Below are positions 23,186 to 34,072 of a stretch of DNA of 64,000 nucleotides, one piece after another. Origin of the DNA: Irpex lacteus (taxonomy: Eukaryota; Basidiomycota; Agaricomycetes; Polyporales; Irpicaceae); assembly GCA_001986395.2 (NCBI GenBank), contig MQVO02000046.1, positions 97,816 through 161,815 of the forward strand. The letters run 5' to 3'. The translations under genes were made by a program, and so were the position numbers. Positions within the stretch are counted from its first letter, which is position 1. Each line of letters opens with the position of its first letter. The notes under the pieces are model-generated. The model saw only the letters and a list, made by a program, of their open reading frames with translations. It did not search any database and was not told the origin of the DNA.

Positions 23186-26100
23186 ATGGCCTCTGGATCT
23201 ACTATATCTCCATCTACCCCCGCTGAGGGACCGTCTGCCTCTGGGTTCACGATAGCAGTCGAACCTACGGCCTCTAGTATGACCGCTACGACGCTCGTTC
23301 ACGACCCTTCTGCCTCTTCTACTCTTCCCTCCTCCTTTCCTGTCTCTGCCTCTACGTCCAAGATGAGTGGGAACGGCGCTCATGAGAAGGAGAAGGAGAA
23401 TGCGAAGGAGAGTGGAAATGTGAAGAAGGAGAAAGAGCTGAAGACACTTCCGAAGATCATACCCCCGCCGAAAGACTCGAACGGGAGGAAGCGGCCGAGG
23501 ACGCTTGTGTTGTGCTTTGATGGGACGGGGGACCAGTTCGATGCTGATGTACGTTCTCGTCTCTATTCTCGCGATCGTTTGGTTGTTTGCTATTCCTCTC
23601 CTCTCTTCTCGTTTGTTTGCTATTCCTCTTCTCGTTTACCTCTGGTCTTTCTGCCTCTCGTGCCCGCTTCCTTCATCCACTTTCTCTTTCCCCTCTCCCC
23701 TCCCTCTCCCCTCCCTCTCCCCTTCCACTCTCCCCTCCCTCTCCTCTCCTCTCCCACTCTTCTCCCGCACCTTATCCCACGAACTCCCTCTCTCCACTCT
23801 CTTCCACTCCCTCTCCCTTCCACTCACTCTCCCTTCCTCTCACTCTCCCTTCCACTCACTCTCCCTTCCACTCACTCTCCCTTCCACTCACTCTCCCTTC
23901 CACTCACTCTCCCTTCCACTCACTCTCCCTTCCACTCACTCTCCCTTCCACTCACTCTCCCTTCCACTCACTCTCCCTCTTCCCCCATCCACTTACTCCC
24001 TCTTACACCCACTCGTGCTAACCCACTCGCCCCGCTATACGAACTCCCACTGACTCGCTCCGCTAAACGAACTAACGTTCTCCGATCATAGAACTCAAAC
24101 ATAATCCAATTCTTCACCCTCCTCCAAAAATACTCCCCCACAGAACAGAGAGTGTACTACCAAGCCGGGATCGGGACGTATACTGTTCCTCAGGTGAGCT
24201 TCCTGCTCTTCCTCATCTGCTCCTTTTCCCACCTTCTTCGACTTCGATCTCTTTCTTCGACTTCAGTCTCTCTTCTCTTCCAACTCTGGCCTCTCGCTTT
24301 TAGCTTTCACTTCCCTTTCTCTCTTTTCTCTATCGCCTCTATTTCTCCGTCACCTCTATCACCCTCTCTTCCTTCCTTCATCACCCTTTTTCCCTCGCTC
24401 CCCCACCCTCTATTCCTCCCTCAACCCTCTATCACCCTCTCTCCTTCATCACTCCCCCTCCCACTCTTCGCTCCCCCACTCTCTCTCCCACTCTCCCTTT
24501 CTCTCCCTCTTTCGCTCCAGGCTCTACAGCCCGAGAAACTGACGACACGCTGACGCTTCGCTTCGCAGGTAGCAACCCCCCTATGGGCGAACATCTCCAA
24601 AGCAGTAGACGCAGCCGTCGCGTGGAACTTGGACGTGCATGTTATGGATGGGTATGCGTTTTTGATGCAGAATTGTACGTTCAGTGTTGCTTTCGTTAGG
24701 AATCTTTGCTAACTCATTGGCCCTCGCCTCCTACTCACTCTCCACCCCAACTCATGCTCAATCCTCCTCTTCCCTTACCCCTTCACCCTTTCCCCTTCTA
24801 CTCCTTCCTCACTCCCCTTCACCCCTTCCTACCCACCCACTCTCCCCTTCACCCACTCTTCCTACACCCCCCTACCATCCTCCCCTCTCGCCCCGCCGCA
24901 CGCTCGCCTTACCCGCTCGCCTTACTCGCCTTACCCGCTCGCCTTACCCGCCTTACCCTTCACCCCTTCCCCTTCACCCCTTCCCCTTCACCCACTCACC
25001 CACTCCCTTCCCTTCACCCACGTCTGCCCACTCTCACCCCTCTTCACCCACTCCCCGTCCTTCCCCTCCTCCGCACTTCCTCCCCTGCCTCCACTTCCAC
25101 TCCCACCGAACCTACGCTCCCGTCACGCACGCCACGCCCAAACGACGCTCCCTTCGGTCGCTCGCACGCAGACCAAGCAAACGACAAAATCTGCATCTTC
25201 GGCTTCTCCCGCGGTGCCTACACCGCCCGCTCCCTCGCTGGGATGGTACACAAGGTGGGCTTGTTGCCTGCGGATAATCATCAGCAGGTGCGTTCTTATA
25301 CCCTTCTACTCCTCTTTGCTCGCGATTGCTCGCTCACTCATTCGATTTTAACTTTGGCTACGAACATCTACTTCTGCTACGACTACGAATGCTCACCTCG
25401 CTACGCTATGCTCGACACGCACAGGTCCCCTTCGCGTACAAGATGTACACGCGCACGGACGACGTCGGGTGGGAGCAGAGCGTCGCGTTCAAGAAGGCGT
25501 TCTCGATTGATGTGAAGGTCGAGTTTGTTGGGGTTTGGTGAGTCTTTTCGTTCTTTTCTTGCGATTTCTAGCAGAGTATACACTCCTCTATACTTCTATA
25601 CCCCTACCGCCTGCCGTCGTAATCCATCGCCTCTCTGGACGCTATTCCCAACGAAGATACGTGTACACATGCATACACACTCCTCATCGTCTCTCACACG
25701 ATCGCTTCTCGTACCCTTCATCTTCTTCTCTCTCACCCTCGCACACTTGTACGACAGTTACTAACACCGTCTTTCCACCTACATAGGGACACCGTAAACT
25801 CAGTAGGCCTAATCCACCCCCGCCGCCTCCCCTTCGTCTCCAACAACACCGCAATCCGGTACTTCCGGCACGCCGTCTCCCTCGACGAACGCCGCGCTAA
25901 ATTCAAAGCTAACCTCTACAACCGGCCGACGAAGCGGGAGACAGGGCTAGGTGTGAAGGAGGGGGAGATGGATAGTCCAAGGGTTAGTCTTGGGGAGTTG
26001 GGGGAGGGTGAGGGGGAGGGTGGTGAGGGGATGAGGGAGGGAAGGAGAAGAGGGAGAGTGTTGGGGAGGAGATCTTGCATAGGGTTATGAGTGTTGGGGA

Positions 26101-27540
26101 GGTGATTGAGGGGCTGCCGTCGCCTTCTTCGTTGTCGACGACGTTTGGAGGAGCAGGGCTGAGGAAGCGGTTTGTGACGTCAAAGGCGAAGGGTGACGAC
26201 CAGACGAAGGACATGAATACGAACACGAACGTCAAGACAGACACGAAGACAACGAAGCCAGCAAAGACCAAGCCGAAGAAAACCAAGAAGACGCAGAAGA
26301 AGAAGAAGACAGTCGACTCCGACTCAGACGAGAACGACGCGCGACACGAAGTCCTCCTGTACAGCGGCGATGACGATGATGACGAGTACGTGGGGAAGGA
26401 TTGTGTTACCGAAGATGAGTGTGCGTGCGATGATGAGGGTGTTAGAGCTGAGGGACGGGATGGGGATGGGAGGGAGGGGAAGGAGGGGAGGAAGAAGGAG
26501 GTGCCGGAGACTGATGTGTTGGAGGTTTGGTTTGCTGGGTGTCATTGTGGTGCGTTACATCCTTTCTGAGATTCATTCTCAACGCTGACCAACTCTTTAA
26601 CAACTCTCGTCTACCTCGATCCCTCTCGTCTATGTCGATTTGCTCCCTCTTGTCTGTTCGCTCACTTCCCCTCATCCTCTCTGCTCGCTCTAACAGACGT
26701 TGGCGGCGGCTCCGTCAAAAACGGCACGCGCCACAACCTAGCACGCATCCCTCTGCGGTGGATGATCCGCGAATGCTTCAAAGCCAACACCGGTATACGC
26801 TTCCACACCTCCCTTCTCAAGCAGGTCGGATTGGACCCTGAAAGTTTGTACCCCGTCGTGAAGGAGCGGCCGGGAGCTTTGTTCATCGACGAGAGTGGTG
26901 GCGTTGGTGTTCGAGGCGGTGGTGGAGGTGGGGATGCAGCGGTAGTGAGGGAGGAAAGAACGGGGGATATCGAGACTGTGATACCTCAACGAGGCGAGGA
27001 GAGTGCCGAAGGCCCTACGTCGCCCAGTTCTCTGACACCTCTTGTCCCTTCCCCTCTTTCGTCGCCCCTCCCGACGAACCCTACGGAAGTGCGCGCGTAC
27101 CTGGATAAACTCGCCACTGCGCCACACGGGGCTTTGACGGAGGAAGAGGAAGACCTCGCGGATGCGCTGTGTCCGATATATGACCAGCTTGATATTGCGA
27201 AGGTGTGGTGGACGTTGGAAGTTGTGCCGCTCGTGCAGAGGTACCAGAAGCCCGGGGTCGAGGGGTGGACCGACCGTGTCATGTGCGCGTCTCTCTTCTC
27301 TTGTTATCTTCCCTTTCGCGCAACAACTAACAACTCTTGTTTTCGCTATGTAGGATAAACAGAGGCAGAGGCCGTGACATACCTGAACCTTCCCTCTCTG
27401 AAGAGTTCCGCGTGCACCGGACAGTGGACATCCGAATGAAGGCGATTGGATATGTGCAGGACCGGAAGGGAGGTCTGAATGTCGGGAAGCCGTACGTACC
27501 GAAGGCAAGGTACAAGGCGACACCGTCTTGGGTTGATTGA
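23186..27540 (+). CDS. DUF2235-family alpha/beta-hydrolase-like protein, 757 aa
   Basis: Nine exons join in frame: 23186-23548, 24092-24193, 24569-24674, 25172-25287, 25425-25537, 25787-25982, 26045-26549, 26697-27282 and 27354-27540. The sixth junction is the least certain. Family marks in order: RTLVLCFDGTGDQFDAD (residues 105-121), YYQAGIGTY, FGFSRGAYTARSLAGM (nucleophile Ser in exon 4), VEFVGVWDTVNSVG (Asp, split by intron 5), WFAGCHCDVGGGS (His, split by intron 7), RIPLRWM and a C-terminal RVMINRGRGR. All three presumed catalytic residues are present. DUF2235 proteins are serine hydrolase-like; bacterial Tle1 relatives are phospholipases, while the fungal substrate is unknown. Exon 7 inserts about 150 low-complexity residues (Lys/Thr then Asp/Glu-rich) before the His motif. 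The N-terminal 85 residues are Ser/Thr/Lys-rich. Introns 1-3 are 543, 375 and 497 nt, far longer than others in the window. Confidence 0.9.
23811..23977 (+). repeat. 16-bp minisatellite in intron 1 of the DUF2235 gene
   Basis: About ten near-perfect copies of CTTCCACTCACTCTCC lie wholly inside intron 1. The sense strand is almost pure pyrimidine apart from A. Related but irregular pyrimidine-rich sequence fills introns 2 (24194-24568) and 3 (24675-25171). Confidence 0.9.
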
Positions 27541-29204
27541 GTTCTTTGAATGTTCTATCTTGTGCTGCATATTTGCGCGGTATGGTTTCTCAAATCTTAT
27601 TCTCACACTTGATCATATTTATGCTACCTTACTTGCTCTGCTGTCTCCAGTATTATCTGCTCATCTCACTGCTGCTTACTTACGCTGATAATTGCTTTGC
27701 TTTGCTACTTGTTTCCATGTCTCACTGCTATCAATGCTATGCATTTGCATTATCCTTTACGCTACACCAATGTAAATGCAGCTATTGGCTATAGCTACTA
27801 CTGTTAGCTTCAGAATCAAGGCCATTCGGACAAATCTCTACCATATGTCAGCTTCAGCTTGAGCAAGGATTCGATATGACTCATAGCAATACCGAGCATC
27901 CTTCAAGTTCCTACGGCAGGAGCCTTCAAACTGCGTCAGAAGAGAATTCCACGACGGTGGACATGGATCTCCACCTACCTGGGCATCTGTAGGCTACGTT
28001 GCTCGTTTCCTATGTAGTGGAGGACCTCACAAGCAAGTAGCTTCTCCGTCCGCTGTGTAGTGGTTAGGTACGTCCGAAGCTAATATTAGACACATCATTG
28101 TAATCTTCGGAGAAAACAATGGGGTTATCGCCATTTCCCGTCATTAAGCATCGCCAGCGGAGAATCTGCGTGTAAGTACCAGTTAACACCTGAGATGCTA
28201 GACAACGAGGGAGGTGTGAAGAGCTTACGCTCTACTCAACCTCGTGGTTGTCTGTTGGCAGTGATATTGCTCCCCTTTGCACTGCGCACTGCAAACCGCG
28301 TGTCGGTACCAGAATCAGTGTTTGACCATCCACGCATCTACGACAACGACGATTCGCCTTCACCTTCGTGCAGCGCAGGGGATGACTCTCGAGAGTCATG
28401 CATACAGCACGACTTAACCTGATAGACGAAGGTGTAAGTAAGTATTCATTCCGTGGACTTCTCTACACAGTGCGAACCGTGGCTTACTTCACCTCGCGAT
28501 CGGTACATAATTTCCCGCCGTCACTTCGAGATGCCAAGTGTCCGACGGGTCGACCAATACGACGACTCGTAGTAAACACTGGGATTGAGATAGAGGGGGC
28601 TTCATACCCTTCGTCGTGTCGTCTGGCACACAGAGAGACTCGCCGGGGTGTGCCGGTGATTGCGTCACGGTGTGTATGCGCACGAGAAACGAGTGGGTGG
28701 GAAGAGATTGGAAGGGGACGGGATTGCGCAACGTAAATGTGGAGATCGTACCGGATGCATATGGTCTGGGCGGTATCCCTGGGGTCAGTGGGAGGAAGCT
28801 CGTGGGCTTGAAGGGTATGTCATGGATCGGTATCGGTATCTGTGGTGGGTTGGATTGGAATATATGTACGTTGGGTCTTTGTTTCGAGAATACTTACTTG
28901 ACGAGCCTGGGGGTTGAGACGTCCATCCTCTATCACACGGAAGATATATATGAGTCTGCGACGATGCTCTTTAGTACAATGTAGTTAATAAGTCATCTTA
29001 TTGCTGATCAGAGAGAGGCCGTACATCTCTCAGTCTGTGTTGAATCTACACATGCCCGGTGATTGCAGACAAGCTGCCACCGGCAGGCTGAAGTTGCCCC
29101 AAGTACTGTACTCTTCCATGCTACGAGAAGATGGACCCCTACAGATACGAAAGAAGACAAATATTAGTGAGGGATCAATGACGACTCACGAGGCATGCAA
29201 GGAA
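27541..29204. other. Intergenic with one repeat, otherwise nothing seen
   Basis: This gap separates the convergent DUF2235 gene and first F-box gene. Apart from repeat copy B at 28440-28620, I found no motif, splice-consistent gene or RNA. Short frames at 28.5-29.0 kb on both strands overlap that repeat. Confidence 0.4.
28440..28620 (-). repeat. Copy B of the inverted dispersed repeat
   Basis: This is the minus-strand counterpart of 20665-20855, including the GTAAGCC donor and TATCAG acceptor context. At the left the similarity stops at the acceptor, so only the region through the intron is shared. The two copies are 7.8 kb apart in opposite orientation. Confidence 0.5.
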
Positions 29205-31067
29205 CTACAGAACTACCTTTGTATCCTTCGTTTCTTTGTACTCCTTTATGCGAACACGCACTTCTCCATCCACTGCTACCCGCAGCTTATCTTCGACCGC
29301 TCGTCGTACGTCTTCAAACCCTTCGCACTCCAGACGCGGTGTACGTGAGAGCTCAACCTCGAGCAGGTCCAGTCGCATCTTCAAGCCACCGTCGAGTTGA
29401 CTCGCAGCACCGTCATCATCGTGATAACCGTAGCCCGTCACCACAAACCCGGCATGAGATAGCAGGCACTCTTGCATCATCTCGACGAGCTCCTGTGAGT
29501 AATTCGATGTGAGGGGTCTATACTCACTGTGCATGTGCACGAGTGAGCGAAGTACACGCCTTTCGACCTTCGGAGACCCAATCGTTATTGACAGTGTCTT
29601 CAACGCAGAAAGCACCTTCGACTCTCCGTGGCCATGGTAGCCGGAGAAAGGTCGCCGTCCCGATGAGTTAGAGTTGGCGAGGGCGGCAAGGAGGGGTGCA
29701 ACGAGTGTATTGGTAGCGGTGACACGTGTTACGCTGAGGCAGCGCGCGTAGATCGAAGCGCACCACTGTACGTGGTTGTCTTGTGCGTGATTGAATCGAC
29801 CATCGGCTTGGGTGTTGTGATCGTGTAGCGATAACGTCTCTACCTCGGAGAGAGGAAGAGTGGCGAGGAGGGTCGTCATGAGGCTGTCAGTGGGCGGCGC
29901 ATAGCTGCGGGTTAGGCGGAGAGATACAGTGAGGAAGGGCTGTGATGTTGATTGGTCAGTAGTAGAGCCTCCCGTGCGTGCAATGATCTTCCACTCGCAA
30001 TGGTCCACGGAGGTGTCGAGGGAGATGATGGACGAGCGTGCGCGTTGTGCATGCTTCGCAACGAAGTTGGTAATCTTATCATAGTTGGCCGTAGTCTCGT
30101 CCATTTTTCTCTGCAGATCTATCTCGAGGCTCTCTAGCCTTGGCACCCTCAGGCCATCCAAGAAATTGGGGAGGAAGAAGATGCTAGGTTCCGTGACACT
30201 CAAGTGAGTGAGTCGAGGCAGGAATAGAGAGAATGAAACGTCCTGTTGACCAAGAAAGGTCAGTTGTTCGAGGATGTTTGATAGCTTCAGCGATACGAGG
30301 TACGGCAGAGCCTGCAAGGCGTCTGTCAATGCGTTGATAGAGCGATAAAACACGACTTGCTGGCCGGCCAAGCGATTGTCGCGCGCGAAATTCCAAGCGG
30401 GAGCAAACTCCGCTCCACACCTTTCTGAGGGTAAGGTAATACTGAGATGTGTCACCGTTGGGAACTTGAACGTCCACCAGGCAACGAAAAATCCGTCCAG
30501 GTTGACCTCACGCAGGCGTGGTGCGTACCCCGCAAATAAACCTGGTGGAAGGAGATGCCTCCTCCGATCGCTGAGACGGGAGATTGAGATGGTCTCGAGT
30601 TGCGGAGCAGGGCGCACGAGGAAACGTTCGAGGAAAGGCGTGGCAACGTCTGCATTCGGGATTCTCAAACGTTGTATCCGACTGAAGTGGTGAGGGTCTT
30701 CGAAAGCGCGAGCGATCGCGTTGGCGTAGGTATTTACGAACGTAGGAAGGATGGTTGGTGACGTTACGACGGTGAGCGGGAGATCCTTCGAACGTTCGAG
30801 CCAGTCTGGTAGCCAAAGCCTACAGTTACGTGTACAAAGCACGGTTGTCCAGAGGGCCGGATACTCAAGTGCCACGGAACGCAGGTAACGGCAGACGTGC
30901 GTGACGTTCAGCCAGCCGAGAGTTGGAAAGCCTGGTCGGGTGGAGGAGACCTTTGCAGGAACAAAGGGAGGATCGACGGAGCGTAAGAGTGTGAGCACTA
31001 CGCCGAGGGTCTCTGGCGAGAGCGAGAGTAAGCCCTTGGGATGCGGGTTTGCTTGCGATTGCGACAT
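29205..31067 (-). CDS. F-box-like protein 1, intronless, 620 aa
   Basis: One uninterrupted frame. Residues 14-75 fit the F-box-like pattern of basidiomycete proteins: LSLSPETLGVVLTLLRSVDP, then LGWLNVTHVCRYLRSVALEY and PALWTTV. The rest is a leucine-rich, repeat-like region typical of the substrate-recognition half. Known relatives act as SCF ubiquitin-ligase adaptors through Skp1; substrates are unknown. The first Met gives the usual short leader before the F-box. It heads the same way as two more F-box-like genes to the right (intergenic gaps 635 and 420 bases). Shared residues (THV, R.L/F.RSVAL, LW) show common ancestry, but the proteins are well diverged. Confidence 0.88.
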   Translation of the reverse strand: MSQSQANPHPKGLLSLSPETLGVVLTLLRSVDPPFVPAKVSSTRPGFPTLGWLNVTHVCRYLRSVALEYPALWTTVLCTRNCRLWLPDWLERSKDLPLTVVTSPTILPTFVNTYANAIARAFEDPHHFSRIQRLRIPNADVATPFLERFLVRPAPQLETISISRLSDRRRHLLPPGLFAGYAPRLREVNLDGFFVAWWTFKFPTVTHLSITLPSERCGAEFAPAWNFARDNRLAGQQVVFYRSINALTDALQALPYLVSLKLSNILEQLTFLGQQDVSFSLFLPRLTHLSVTEPSIFFLPNFLDGLRVPRLESLEIDLQRKMDETTANYDKITNFVAKHAQRARSSIISLDTSVDHCEWKIIARTGGSTTDQSTSQPFLTVSLRLTRSYAPPTDSLMTTLLATLPLSEVETLSLHDHNTQADGRFNHAQDNHVQWCASIYARCLSVTRVTATNTLVAPLLAALANSNSSGRRPFSGYHGHGESKVLSALKTLSITIGSPKVERRVLRSLVHMHSEYRPLTSNYSQELVEMMQECLLSHAGFVVTGYGYHDDDGAASQLDGGLKMRLDLLEVELSRTPRLECEGFEDVRRAVEDKLRVAVDGEVRVRIKEYKETKDTKVVL

Positions 31068-31702
31068 TGTAGTGAGGATGTGGCCTTCACGTGCGTAGTA
31101 TTGGATGAGCCCTATACGCTAGCCTTTCAGTTAATATACGTATCTTAAAAGGTCAAAGCTTAGCTAACTGAGTGTTCACCTGTGACCAACGTTCTATGTG
31201 ATACTGCGTGAGGCGATAATCTGAATGTCCACCGAGTCCAAGAGGATGTGAGTTCAATGTGAGGATAACCGAGTACTTATGCTCATAGCAGCCAAGACGA
31301 AGGCTTGATTGAGCACGGATGAAAGAGCTTTGTTTCCACGCAATCCAGAGGATAATGAAACAAAGAGAGCAGCCATCTGAGTCATGCGCAACTTGAAGGA
31401 CCGAGCGGGTGTAAGCGCTGTTTGATTGCTGACGAACAAGACATTGGTTGAGAGATGCAGAGAAGTCGGCGAGCAGTTTCCAGGAGCTTGAGTACTAGTA
31501 CTACGATGGTGGAGGTCAATCGCGACGCACACTTCCAAGTATACGTACATAGCCGCTCACTAATTGGCCATGGTCGTCAGGCGTCAGTGCACTGTACTCG
31601 AAGTCAGTACAAGACCGTGACGATGTCTTGCAGGGTATGTAAAGCTGCGCCAAGTCGTTTTACGCGAACGTTTGTACAGACTGAAATCGGTAAATAGTAC
31701 AC

Positions 31703-33652
31703 TCAAACTGTCTCAAAGTAATTAAAAATGCCAATCTCCAGTTTCCTCACTACGTCACCGAACAGTGCGTCCACGTCTGACTCCCACAATTTACCGTGTT
31801 CAGGTTCTTCGTCAGGGAGTGCAAGGTACAAATACTCCAATATTGTAGCACGTCCCGCTCGTGAAGCAAGACATGAATGCGCGAAAGCGAGGTGGCGGTC
31901 AATGCTGCCCTTGCGCGGAGGAGCCTCATTAAGTCGAGCGTAATACTCACTGTCCGATTCATCGTTGTCCTCTTCAATAATACGATGCGGGTCGTCTCCG
32001 GAGCAACTTGTGTCTTCCAGACAATCGTCAAGAAGTTCCGTGATATCTCTTGTACCAATCTCCGTGGTCAACTGCTTCAAACCGGGAAATAGTGGGGCGC
32101 GTGGTTGACTATAACCTCGAAGTTTCCATGTCGGACTATCACAACTGGCGAGGAGAGGTAGGAGGGTGACAATCGCAGTGCCGCGAGCTATGACACTCTT
32201 CGCGTGCCAGAAGAGTTCGTATAGTTGGCGCCATCGATCGTAGTCCATGGAGTCGTCAAGAATGACACCATATGCCGGTGTGTCGATACAGACCTTGAGG
32301 ACGTCAAGCTCTCCGAGGGGCAGTCCACTGACTAGTCTTCGAGCAACGGAAGCGCATCGTGCAGCGGGCCCCATGTGATCAAAAACAATCAGGATACGGA
32401 TGAGGGGCGATTTTCTGGTGCAGAAAGCATCACAGCCTGCGTCCAACCAGATGTCATTTGGTTCAACGGGGTGCTTCCATATGTCGATATCTAAGCGGTC
32501 ATCTGACATCATGAGCTGAATAGTCCTGATGGCCGATGCTGTATTCTGAACTACAAGATCCATGAATCGAGCCAGAGTTCCGTACCAAGACGCAGCCACT
32601 GGTGAGTCCAAGGTCTCTGGCAAGTATTTCAGAGTGATGTCGAGACTCGAGAGCTGTGGTGCGTTTATCGAATCGAGCAGCCACAGGCATGGCAGATGTA
32701 TATCCTCAAGATACAGCCTTGCAAGATTAGGTAGCGAGATAGAGGAGTTGGTAGTGACATTGAGAGGCTTTGGAATCACGTAGGAAAGCTCCAGTATCTG
32801 AAGACGTGGTAGCGTGCACAAGGCGTCGAATAAAGCCTTCGCGGACGTGTCTGTGGGTAGACCTGCCTGCGTATTTTGCCAGAGGGGTATGGATCTTGGT
32901 GTGTCGTCGTCTTCTTCTGGCATTGCGACACAGAGGTGTGATAGATCAAGGGAGGTAAGGATGGACCAGGAGAGATGACCCCCATTGAGACATAGATACT
33001 GCAATGAGGGTGCCCTCCAGCGGTAGTCGAGCGGGGGAATCGTAACGAGGTTCTGCTCGAACGGGTGCCCGCCAAGAAGGGAACGATGGATGGTAAAGTC
33101 TTGCAACTGGGTCGTGGTATGGGTAAAGAATACGCGGAGGAAAGACACGGACGACATCGACGTATCTGTCCGGAGCATCCGGATACGAGAGACAGATTCT
33201 GAAGAGCGAAACAGGCTCAGAAAGTCCTCGTCCATTGAAGATTCAAGTTCCATAGCGTCAGGATCGTCAGATATCTCAAGAGTGATGGGCACGTTGCGAG
33301 ATCGTTTGAGAAACTCTAACGACCATGGCTTGAGCGCACCAGTATAGCGGATATCACTCCAAAGGTGTGCATCTTCGAGCGCAACACTTCGGAAACGAGA
33401 AGAAACATGTGTTACTGCCACCCAACCTAGACGGCGGCGTATCGGAAAGAGCCATGTATGCAAGATGGCCGGGTCCATATCTCGCAGATGCGCCAGGATA
33501 ATACATAGGACTTCCGTTGACAGCGAAAAGATACGCTGGGAGGCGTTGTGCTTTGACAGTGCGTCGTGTATGATCTTGTCGCGTAGTGACACTGTATCCT
33601 CTGGTGACTCAAGGGCAGGTGTGCCTCTGGAGCTGTCGGTACTATCTGCCAT
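31703..33652 (-). CDS. F-box-like protein 2, intronless, 649 aa
   Basis: One frame with a 40-residue polar leader, then an F-box-like domain at about residues 42-102 (FSLSTEVLCIILAHLRDMDP, LGWVAVTHVSSRFRSVALED, AHLWSDI). The remainder has LRR-like strands (for example LPRLQILELSYVIP and SLPNLARLYLEDIHLP) and an acidic segment near residues 560-585 (EEDNDESDSE). It is the middle member of the three-gene F-box row and lies 420 bases from F-box-like protein 3. Probable SCF adaptor; the target is unknown. No frameshift or stop was seen. Confidence 0.87.
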   Translation of the reverse strand: MADSTDSSRGTPALESPEDTVSLRDKIIHDALSKHNASQRIFSLSTEVLCIILAHLRDMDPAILHTWLFPIRRRLGWVAVTHVSSRFRSVALEDAHLWSDIRYTGALKPWSLEFLKRSRNVPITLEISDDPDAMELESSMDEDFLSLFRSSESVSRIRMLRTDTSMSSVSFLRVFFTHTTTQLQDFTIHRSLLGGHPFEQNLVTIPPLDYRWRAPSLQYLCLNGGHLSWSILTSLDLSHLCVAMPEEDDDTPRSIPLWQNTQAGLPTDTSAKALFDALCTLPRLQILELSYVIPKPLNVTTNSSISLPNLARLYLEDIHLPCLWLLDSINAPQLSSLDITLKYLPETLDSPVAASWYGTLARFMDLVVQNTASAIRTIQLMMSDDRLDIDIWKHPVEPNDIWLDAGCDAFCTRKSPLIRILIVFDHMGPAARCASVARRLVSGLPLGELDVLKVCIDTPAYGVILDDSMDYDRWRQLYELFWHAKSVIARGTAIVTLLPLLASCDSPTWKLRGYSQPRAPLFPGLKQLTTEIGTRDITELLDDCLEDTSCSGDDPHRIIEEDNDESDSEYYARLNEAPPRKGSIDRHLAFAHSCLASRAGRATILEYLYLALPDEEPEHGKLWESDVDALFGDVVRKLEIGIFNYFETV

Positions 33653-34072
33653 AGACGGTGTGTAGTATTCTATAGCATATTGTAGAACGATTCATTCACT
33701 GAGCTAAATTTGAGGGTTTAGACTTACTTTGATTCAATAGACGAGTGGTCGTCGTCGTGGTGCAACTTCAAGACCTCACGCGGACGCCTCAAGGCCTCAA
33801 GTTCAACGTGCGTTAAAATCAAATGAACGAGCGCCGTCAGCTTGGAACGTGGCGGGAATGTCAGCAACAACATATACACATTTGGGCCTTGGGCGCGACG
33901 GAAACGACAGTGTCAACTTGAAGCGTTACCAATATCTGTAAATATATCTATTCAACTGACTGGGACGTGTACGGGGTCATCGAATGGCGCGATTGCTAAG
34001 TCGTAGTATCCAGTCACCAGTAGCACGGTATAGCAACAGCGACTGAGCCTGCCAGTGGTAGATGATTGGGAA

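Noticed and set aside
23587..24053. Long plus-strand frames rich in Ser, Leu, Pro and His
   Set aside because: They are readings of the intron 1 minisatellite and its flanks, out of frame with the DUF2235 domain.
24706..25515. 269-codon plus-strand frame across introns 3 and 4 of the DUF2235 gene
   Set aside because: Most of it is pyrimidine-repeat intron; only the exon 4 part is coding, and that part is joined by splicing instead.
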